Shown here piece after piece: positions 58,146 to 64,000 of a stretch of 64,000 nt of DNA. This DNA is from Planococcus sp. 107-1 (GTDB lineage: Bacteria; Bacillota; Bacilli; Bacillales_A; Planococcaceae): the NCBI RefSeq assembly GCF_021513255.1, contig NZ_CP090977.1, forward strand, positions 2,728,001 through 2,792,000, read 5' to 3'. A program made the translations under genes and the position numbers. Below the pieces are notes generated by a model, which was not told where the DNA came from, did no database searches, and worked only from the letters and a program-made list of their open reading frames with translations. The first letter of the stretch is position 1. Each line of letters begins with the position of its first letter.

Positions 58146-58787
58146 CTAAATCTTCAAAACGGGTGGAACGTCGCTTTTTCTTCCAATGATTTTCTTAAGC
58201 ATTTTTTCAAATAAAGGCAATGCCGCCTGAACGATTTTGCCGGTTAAAAGGGCAACCGCAATCGTCCCGATTCCCACCGGACCGCCAAGCAGCCAGCCAG
58301 CTACTGCTGCAAACACTTCGATAATGGTCTTTGCCCAGCTGATGCTGATGCCGGTTTTCTCGTTGATGACGAGCATGAGTCCATCACGCGGGCCGGCACC
58401 GATTTTCGGGGCTACGTAAATCCCGACGCCGTAGCCGGATATGATGATTCCTGCAATCAAGATCAGCACTTGCCCCGTCCACGTCGTGATATCCGGAATC
58501 AGGAAGTTGAAGATATCGATAAAAGCACCGACCAGCAGCATATTCAAAAAAGCGCCGATTTGCGGCAATTTTTTCGTGAAGAGCATCGTGAACAAAATGA
58601 TGGCGAGTCCCATGATGACTACCCAACTGCCAATGGTCAAACCGAAGTTAAGATGCAGCCCAACATGCAGCACATCCCAGGGGCTGATGCCTAATTTGTC
58701 TGCTTTTAGGACCAGCGTGAAACCGAAAGACATGATGATCAAGCCGACAATAAAAAATAGCCAGCGGTAAAACAGCGAACGCCTCAT
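58146..58787 (-). CDS. YczE/YitT family membrane protein
   Basis: A 213-residue protein with five to six helices and the family words ADKLGISPWDVLHVGL and GYGVGIYVAPKIGAGPRDGLM. Function is unknown. The ATG at 58787 has AAGGA 6 bases upstream. Confidence 0.83.
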   Translation of the reverse strand: MRRSLFYRWLFFIVGLIIMSFGFTLVLKADKLGISPWDVLHVGLHLNFGLTIGSWVVIMGLAIILFTMLFTKKLPQIGAFLNMLLVGAFIDIFNFLIPDITTWTGQVLILIAGIIISGYGVGIYVAPKIGAGPRDGLMLVINEKTGISISWAKTIIEVFAAVAGWLLGGPVGIGTIAVALLTGKIVQAALPLFEKMLKKIIGRKSDVPPVLKI

Positions 58788-58815
58788 TTTCATCCTTCTT
58801 TCTGCTATGTATTAT

Positions 58816-58852
58816 GAAAAATCCATCCACTCAAGTGAATGGACGGATTTTT
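58816..58852. terminator. Terminator downstream of ybaK
   Basis: GAAAAATCC..GGATTTTTC with an interrupted inner stem lies right at the ybaK stop codon. Confidence 0.8.
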
Positions 58853-59352
58853 CAATTTGCCGCCATAGTGATTGCGGCAAATTTGGCGTTTGTCGCTTTC
58901 GCTAAATCGTTGGGCTGGAGCTTTAGCTGCACTCCGACTTTTCCAGCCGATACAATGATTTCAGCCATCTGCTCAGCAGATGCTGAAATAAACGTAGGAA
59001 ATAGTTTTTTCATGCCGAGCGGCGAGCAGCCGCCACGGATGTAGCCGGTCAAACCTTGGAGTTCTTTGACCGCTATCATTTCAATCCTTTTCTCGCCTGC
59101 TGCTTTAGCCGCCGCTTTTAAATCCAGCTCTTCCGCAACCGGAATGACAAATACGTAATGCTGCTTGGAACTTCCGACCGTCACCAAGGTTTTATGGACG
59201 AGTTCCGCATCTTGGCCAATCTTAGCTGCAACGGATACGCCGTCATTCAACCCGTCGCCAGGTTCGTATTGAAGAATGTCATAGGAAATGCTTTCTTTAT
59301 CTAATATTCGGGCTGCATTGGTTTTCGCAATTTTCTTCGCCACTCGCACCAT
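58852..59352 (-). CDS. ybaK: Cys-tRNA(Pro)/Cys-tRNA(Cys) deacylase (YbaK/EbsC)
   Basis: A 166-residue trans-editing factor that removes cysteine from tRNA(Pro). Family words are [19 protein letters not shown] with the catalytic lysine region, [18 protein letters not shown] and [19 protein letters not shown] precedes the ATG. Confidence 0.92.
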   Translation of the reverse strand: MVRVAKKIAKTNAARILDKESISYDILQYEPGDGLNDGVSVAAKIGQDAELVHKTLVTVGSSKQHYVFVIPVAEELDLKAAAKAAGEKRIEMIAVKELQGLTGYIRGGCSPLGMKKLFPTFISASAEQMAEIIVSAGKVGVQLKLQPNDLAKATNAKFAAITMAAN

Positions 59353-59405
59353 CTCTGCCTTTCACTGTTCATTTTCAACAGCATATCATCAAATTCAATC
59401 GATTT

Positions 59406-61565
59406 CTAATCGTTTTGATTTAATAATTTTTTCAGAGCTTCAGCCATCGCAGTGTTTGCCGGCGGCTCTTCTTGTTGTTTTAAGAATTTATTGACGTCTT
59501 TCTTATTCGCTTTCGACTGATTGTTATTGCGGCGTTTTTCAAATGCCGACAATTTCTCGCGATGTCCGCATTTGCAGACGAAAATCTTGCCATCGCCCTC
59601 ACCTTGCATTTCTAATTTCTTATGGCAATTCGGGCAGCGGGCATTGGTCAGCATCGCCACTTGTTTCTTGTAGCCGCATTCGCGGTCTTGGCAGACATTC
59701 ATTTTGCCGCGTTTGCCATTGACTTCAAGAAGCGGTTTGCCGCAGTCCGGGCACATCTTGCCAGTGACGTTATCATGCTTGAATTTCTTATCGCTCTTCT
59801 TGATGTCCGACACGGATTTCTCGGCGAATGCAATCATCTCTTTCATGAACTGCTCTTTTTTTAATTGCCCTTTGGCGATTTTATTGAGCTGCTGCTCCCA
59901 ATCTGCTGTGAGTTTCGGCGACTTGAGATCTTCCGGAACAAGCTCCAGCAATTGCCGGCCTTTTGATGTGATGGTCAAATCCTTGTCTTTTTTCTCGATC
60001 AGGAACGTATTGAACAATTTGTCGATAATATCCGCACGCGTCGCCACAGTCCCGAGTCCTCCTGTTTCACCGAGTGTCTGGATCAATTCCTTCGACTCGC
60101 CGGCCATGAACTGGGACGGATTTTCCATCGCACCAAGCAAAGTTCCTTCATTGAAGAATGCAGGCGGCTTCGTTTTGCCATCGGTTAAAGCGATGCCTTT
60201 AATCGACAGCTTCTGGCCTTTTTCAAATGGGGGCAACGTGGAATCGCCGTCTTCTTCGTCGTCTTTATAGATGCGCTTCCATCCTTCGTTGCGGATTGTA
60301 TTGCCTTTCGTCTGGAACGTTTCGCCGCCTGCTGTGATTTTCACAGTCGTCTGGTCATATTCGTACGCCGGATAGAAGACAGCCAGGAAGCGCTTGACGA
60401 TCATGTCGTATAGTTTATGCTCTTTGTCGGACAAGTTGTGGAGCTGCGGTGTTTCCTCCGTCGGGATAATCGCATGGTGATCGCTGACTTTACTGTCATC
60501 GATCACGCCTTTTTGCGGAGCCACCGGCGTTTTCAGGATAGTCGCGGCAAGCGCCCGGTACGGTCCGACTTGCACCGCTTTGATGCGGTCTTTCAACGTC
60601 CCCTTCATATCGGACGTCAAATGCTTCGAATCCGTCCGCGGATAGGTGACGATTTTGTAGCGCTCGTACAAGCCTTGCAGCGTGTTCAGCGTCTCTTTCG
60701 CCGACCAGCTATAGCGCTTGTAGGCTTCTTTTTGAAGTTCGGTCAAGTCGAATAAAGGCGGAGCCGGCTGTTTCTTCGGCGTGACTTTTACATCAGTAAC
60801 TGTTCCTTCATGTGTGTTTTGAAGTTTGCTGAACAGCTTATCGATTTTTTCTTTATCGAATGACTGCGTCGAGTTGCCGTCCGTCCAAGTGAAGGCGGCA
60901 TTGTCCGTAATCGCCTGCATGCCGTAATACGGCTTCGGCTGGAAATTGCGGATCTGCTTCTCGCGTTCTGCAATCATCGCAAGCGTCGGTGTCTGCACGC
61001 GGCCAGTCGATAATTGTGCATTGTATTTCACGGTCAACGCGCGCGTCGCATTAATGCCGACGACCCAGTCCGCTTCTGAACGGGCAACTGCCGCTTGATA
61101 TAAGTTTTCGTAAGCTTTGCCGTCTTTCAGATTGTTGAAGCCGTCTTTGATCGCTTTGTCCGTCACGGATGAAATCCATAAACGCTTGATCGGCTTGCGC
61201 GTTTTCGTTTTCTCTAAAATCCAGCGCGCGACAAGCTCCCCTTCACGCCCGGCATCGGTCGCGATGATGACTTCGTTGACGTCGCCTCTCGACAGCTGTG
61301 CTTTTACAGCATTGTATTGTTTCATCGATTGCTTGATCGGCACGAGTTTAAACGGATTCGGAATGATCGGCAAGTTCTCCATCTTCCATTCCTTAAAGTC
61401 GTTGTCGTATTGCTCCGGCTGCGCCTGTGTCACCAAATGGCCAAGCGCCCACGTCACAATGTATTGCTTGCCTTCCAAATAACCGTTGCCTTTTTGTGAA
61501 CATCCAAGAACGCGTGCAATATCGCGCGCCACGGATGGCTTTTCTGCTAGTACTACTGATTTCAT
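59406..61565 (-). CDS. topB: DNA topoisomerase III
   Basis: TopB is a type IA topoisomerase that unlinks recombination and replication intermediates. The 719-residue protein starts with the TOPRIM domain (LAEKPSVARDIARVLG; IIATDAGREGELVARWI). The catalytic tyrosine lies in VTYPRTDSKHLT. The C-terminus has zinc-ribbon-like cysteines (CPDCGKPLLEV, CPNCHKKLEM) and a basic end. The length is typical of Firmicute TopB. Confidence 0.96.
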   Translation of the reverse strand: MKSVVLAEKPSVARDIARVLGCSQKGNGYLEGKQYIVTWALGHLVTQAQPEQYDNDFKEWKMENLPIIPNPFKLVPIKQSMKQYNAVKAQLSRGDVNEVIIATDAGREGELVARWILEKTKTRKPIKRLWISSVTDKAIKDGFNNLKDGKAYENLYQAAVARSEADWVVGINATRALTVKYNAQLSTGRVQTPTLAMIAEREKQIRNFQPKPYYGMQAITDNAAFTWTDGNSTQSFDKEKIDKLFSKLQNTHEGTVTDVKVTPKKQPAPPLFDLTELQKEAYKRYSWSAKETLNTLQGLYERYKIVTYPRTDSKHLTSDMKGTLKDRIKAVQVGPYRALAATILKTPVAPQKGVIDDSKVSDHHAIIPTEETPQLHNLSDKEHKLYDMIVKRFLAVFYPAYEYDQTTVKITAGGETFQTKGNTIRNEGWKRIYKDDEEDGDSTLPPFEKGQKLSIKGIALTDGKTKPPAFFNEGTLLGAMENPSQFMAGESKELIQTLGETGGLGTVATRADIIDKLFNTFLIEKKDKDLTITSKGRQLLELVPEDLKSPKLTADWEQQLNKIAKGQLKKEQFMKEMIAFAEKSVSDIKKSDKKFKHDNVTGKMCPDCGKPLLEVNGKRGKMNVCQDRECGYKKQVAMLTNARCPNCHKKLEMQGEGDGKIFVCKCGHREKLSAFEKRRNNNQSKANKKDVNKFLKQQEEPPANTAMAEALKKLLNQND

Positions 61566-61767
61566 TTATAGTCACCCTCATTTCTATATGGATTAATTAT
61601 AACACCTTCCGGATTTGCCGGCTTTTGGGGGGGTTGGGTGTGGTACGGAAAGTATTTTAGGCTGCAAAGAAAGTAAATCCTTATACTGGAAATAAATTCT
61701 TAGAGCCGCTTGCTCTTCTACCGTCCGTAGTCTATATTCAGATTAATAAAATAAAGGAGATGATGGT

Positions 61768-62718
61768 TTGATTTTAAAACATCGAAAAGAACCGCCTGAC
61801 ATTTTTCAGCTGCAAAGTTTACTGAAAAGAACTCCATTTACCTACAGCCAATTCCCCCATTGGACTGAACAGCTCCGACGAATCACTGCCGGTTTCCACG
61901 GCGAGCAGCGAATCGATTCCCTCTGGCACGAAATTGAGTTGCCTTTCCCCCACTTTTTTATCCATGATTTATTTATTCAAAAGCCGAATTCTTCCCATCA
62001 ACTGGATACCATTTTGGTGACAAGCCGGTTCATACTGATTTTAGAGATCAAGAGCATTTCTGGGCTGCTCAATTTCGATTTGCAAACACGCCAATTTTCC
62101 CGGACCAATAAAGACGGCAGCATCGACGGCATGCGAAATCCGGATGACCAGCTGCGGCGCCACGAAAAATGGATGCAACGGTTTTTGGCTGATCAGCAAT
62201 TCGAGCTTCCTGTAATCGGAGCAATTGTATTCACTTATCCTTCTTCGGTTATCCAATCGAAAGCCGGCAAGCGGATTATGATCCACTCTTCCGGATTGCT
62301 TTATTTAATGGAACAATTGTTTTTAAAATATCCTGAAGACATTTTGACTGGAAGGAAAACAAAGCAACTCGCTTTGAAATTGGCTGGCCTCCATTCACTG
62401 CAGCCTCTCGAGTTGCCGGCCTTGCCGGCGTGTTTCATGAAGGGAGTGCTTTGCCCTGTGTGTCCGGGCTTATGCTTAACTTACCACCGTGGAAAATGGC
62501 GATGCAGTAAATGTGTTCATGTAGATTCCTTGGCTCATTTGGATGCTTTATCACAATATCGTGCACTGGTCAAAGCAACAATTACCAGTTCGGAATTCCG
62601 GGAGTTTACTGGAATTTCTTCTCGTTCCGTTGCTTCTAAAATGTTGGTTCATGCGAAAATGCCCTACACGGGTTCATTTAAGGACCGGAATTATATAATT
62701 CCGGAAGCTTTTCTGTGA
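61768..62718 (+). CDS. NERD domain protein with zinc ribbon and helical C-terminus
   Basis: The protein (316 residues) has an N-terminal NERD domain: HGEQRIDSLWHEIELP, HQLDTILVTSRFILILEIKSISG (nuclease-like D..E.K core, residues ~78-96) and NPDDQLRRHEKWMQRFL. A zinc ribbon follows (LCPVCPGLC... WRCSKC, residues ~228-250). The end (EFREFTGISSRSVASKMLVHAK) resembles a helix-turn-helix. NERD proteins are suspected DNA-processing enzymes. The TTG at 61768 is the start, with AAAGGAG 7 bases upstream; a promoter with TATATT near 61731 is possible. A 20/21-bp array follows its stop codon. Confidence 0.8.
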   Translation: MILKHRKEPPDIFQLQSLLKRTPFTYSQFPHWTEQLRRITAGFHGEQRIDSLWHEIELPFPHFFIHDLFIQKPNSSHQLDTILVTSRFILILEIKSISGLLNFDLQTRQFSRTNKDGSIDGMRNPDDQLRRHEKWMQRFLADQQFELPVIGAIVFTYPSSVIQSKAGKRIMIHSSGLLYLMEQLFLKYPEDILTGRKTKQLALKLAGLHSLQPLELPALPACFMKGVLCPVCPGLCLTYHRGKWRCSKCVHVDSLAHLDALSQYRALVKATITSSEFREFTGISSRSVASKMLVHAKMPYTGSFKDRNYIIPEAFL

Positions 62719-62719
62719 A

Positions 62720-62822
62720 TGGATAGTATTTCTTCCAGTTTCGACAGTATTTAAATTATATGGACAGTATTTTGCCCAATTCGGACAGTGTTACTTCGAT
62801 TTGGACAGTAAGCTGTTTTATT
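62720..62822. repeat. 20-21-bp period tandem array, core TGGACAGTA
   Basis: Five units start at 62720 (TGGATAGTA), 62741 (TCGACAGTA), 62761 (TGGACAGTA), 62782 (CGGACAGTG) and 62802 (TGGACAGTA). Spacings are 21, 20, 21 and 20. The bases between cores differ. The alternating spacing rules out a protein-coding repeat. It lies right after the NERD gene. Confidence 0.8.
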
Positions 62823-62854
62823 ACTGTAAATAAAATCTAAAATTTTATCAAAAC

Positions 62855-62881
62855 AAAAAACCTCCCACGGGAGGTTTTTTC
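62855..62881. terminator. Bidirectional terminator before the flavin reductase gene end
   Basis: AAAAAACCTCCC and GGGAGGTTTTTT form a perfect stem. Confidence 0.88.
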
Positions 62882-62887
62882 TGCTCA

Positions 62888-63451
62888 TTACGGATTATCG
62901 ATCGTTTCTTTCGAAAGGTTCTTGCTCATTTCGGCATATTCCACGAAAACACGGGCCAGCTCACGCAAGCGGTCGTGAACGTCTTCATTGATGATGGTAT
63001 TGGTTTCATCAAAATGGCTCGTATGCGTGTAGACGTAGTTCGGCGTAACGAGGCAGCGGAAATAATCAAGAATCGGCTTCAGCTGATTTTCAATAACCAA
63101 GTGATGCTGATACGTTCCACCGTTTGCGACGATCGAAACCGGCTTGTAGCGCATCGTCCGCGGATGCAGCATATCGAATGTGTTTTTCAGAACACCGGGA
63201 ATCGAGCCTTGGAAAATCGGCGTCGCAATGATGTAGCCGTCCGCATTTTCGAAGCGATGAACGATTTCCTGCATGTCTTTATTGTATTCGCCGAGCGGCC
63301 GGCCATCGACGAACTGGTGCTCATATTCGGCCAGGTTCAAAATCACCAATTCCATTTCCGGATTGAAATCTTGGATATATGTTTTCACCTGTTCTAAAAT
63401 GGCTCCTGTTTTTCTCCCGATAATGGTGCCGTCCACTAATAAAATCTTCAT
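62888..63451 (-). CDS. NADPH-dependent FMN reductase family protein
   Basis: A 187-residue flavodoxin-fold protein with GTIIGRKTGAILEQV (phosphate loop), IIATPIFQGSIPGVLKNTFDML and VSIVANGGTYQHHLV. It probably reduces FMN or a quinone with NADPH; the physiological partner is unknown. The ATG at 63451 has AAGGAGG upstream. Confidence 0.86.
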   Translation of the reverse strand: MKILLVDGTIIGRKTGAILEQVKTYIQDFNPEMELVILNLAEYEHQFVDGRPLGEYNKDMQEIVHRFENADGYIIATPIFQGSIPGVLKNTFDMLHPRTMRYKPVSIVANGGTYQHHLVIENQLKPILDYFRCLVTPNYVYTHTSHFDETNTIINEDVHDRLRELARVFVEYAEMSKNLSKETIDNP

Positions 63452-63556
63452 AAGAAAATCCTCCTTGAATGCATATCTGCCGAGCAGCTTTGTTATCTTC
63501 ATCATAGCAAAGACCGTTTCGTTATACGCATCGATAAATCTTACGAAATCCGAATT

Positions 63557-64000
63557 TCATTCTTTAGACTGAGTTTCGCTTTTTAAGCGATTGGTTTCCA
63601 GCTTTCCTTGAATCCGATTTTCCTGGTGCGCAGGCGGTGAAAAGCTGACAATCGTGTCGCCGATTTTCGCTTCCATCTTGTTTTCATCCGTAAAGAATTC
63701 AATTTTCCCTTGCGCCCGTTCGATAAAGAGAGGAATTGTCCCTTCGACCGACTTCTTCTGGAAATCCGTGTAGGTATATTGCTCCGTCAATTGTGTTTTA
63801 CGCATCGCGTAGCCTTCATCTATTTTCGCTTCGAGTGCATGGATATTCCACTCGGAGCCGAATAAAGTACGGCCACTGAGCGATGAATGTAAATCAGCAG
63901 GATTGCCGATGTGGATCGCCGTCTGGTATAAATTCACGCGCCCTAACTCCGGCACGAAATTATTCACCACCAACGAGTTATAGGAATCGGTATCCGTCGC
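63557..64000 (-). CDS. C-terminal part of a probable cation:proton antiporter (5' end outside the window)
   Basis: The frame is open to the right edge, so this is the last ~147 residues. Visible are DSYNSLVVNNFVPELGRVNLYQ, GRTLFGSEWNIHALEAKI and a strand-rich end (TDENKMEAKIGDTIVSFSPP) that looks like a TrkA-C-type domain. This resembles cytoplasmic tails of CPA-type Na+/H+ antiporters. Without the membrane part the call is tentative. Confidence 0.5.
   Translation of the reverse strand, partial: ATDTDSYNSLVVNNFVPELGRVNLYQTAIHIGNPADLHSSLSGRTLFGSEWNIHALEAKIDEGYAMRKTQLTEQYTYTDFQKKSVEGTIPLFIERAQGKIEFFTDENKMEAKIGDTIVSFSPPAHQENRIQGKLETNRLKSETQSKE

Noticed and set aside
62720..62822. The 20-21-bp arrays as CRISPR arrays
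   Set aside because: The conserved cores are only 8-9 bases, the variable parts ~12 bases, and no cas genes are present.

Overview
The window looks like chromosomal DNA of a low-GC Gram-positive bacterium of the Bacillales, most likely a Planococcus-like member of the Planococcaceae. The evidence is content and gene order. Blocks match the order known from Bacillus subtilis: ywjG-pyrG-rpoE, fadF next to acyl-CoA dehydrogenases, argS-ywiB, speE-speB-ywhD-ywhB-ywgA-ywfO-lipL-hemQ, and ywdK-ywdI-ung-pdxK. Between them lie B12-dependent metabolism, a B12 salvage operon, a cystine transporter and species-specific repeats. The genus is an inference. I see no tRNA, rRNA, prophage, integrase, transposase or CRISPR array.

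Layout. 1-3.3 kb: ywjG, pyrG with a reiterative-transcription attenuator, rpoE, and a 53-residue membrane ORF. 3.4-14.8 kb: short-chain fatty acid and branched-acid catabolism (thiolase, 3-hydroxyacyl-CoA dehydrogenase, two acyl-CoA dehydrogenases, a TetR regulator, the AdoCbl-dependent mutase icmF, and the electron-transfer protein fadF), with a cre site and a palindromic operator. 15.0-24.8 kb: a twelve-gene corrinoid salvage operon (btuF, btuC, btuD-cbiZ fusion, cbiB, cobD, cobU, cobS, cobC, a cobU-like gene, pduO, cblT, cblS) behind a cobalamin riboswitch. 24.8-41.5 kb: housekeeping genes (argS, speEB, ywfO, lipL, hemQ, ung, pdxK) and a PadR-controlled membrane gene. 41.4-51.1 kb: an orphan permease pair, bacillithiol genes, a YjiH protein, threonine dehydrogenase, a cystine ABC transporter and an amidohydrolase. 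51.1-64.0 kb: kbl, an M6 metalloprotease, the reverse transsulfuration operon yrrT-luxS-mccA-mccB with a CymR-like box, yczE, ybaK, topB, a NERD protein, a flavin reductase and the C-terminal end of a probable antiporter.

How the genes fit together. The B12 operon imports corrinoids, removes the nucleotide loop (CbiZ), rebuilds it (CbiB, CobD, CobU, CobS, CobC), adenosylates cobalt (PduO) and brings in alpha-ribazole (CblT, CblS). Its product is the cofactor of IcmF 8 kb away. The sulfur genes (tcyABC, the amidohydrolase, yrrT-luxS-mccAB) form a second theme.

Two features stand out. First, twelve single-base frameshifts interrupt nine otherwise well-conserved genes, mostly in short homopolymers. 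This points to uncorrected sequencing error, but seven of the twelve fall in B12 genes, so recent loss of B12 metabolism cannot be excluded. Second, four intergenic arrays share a period of 20-21 bp (two helical turns), but each has its own core word. I cannot match them to a named repeat class. A separate family of about 125-bp hairpin elements occupies the 3' untranslated regions of icmF and speB, and a free-standing structured RNA candidate lies between ywhD and speE.
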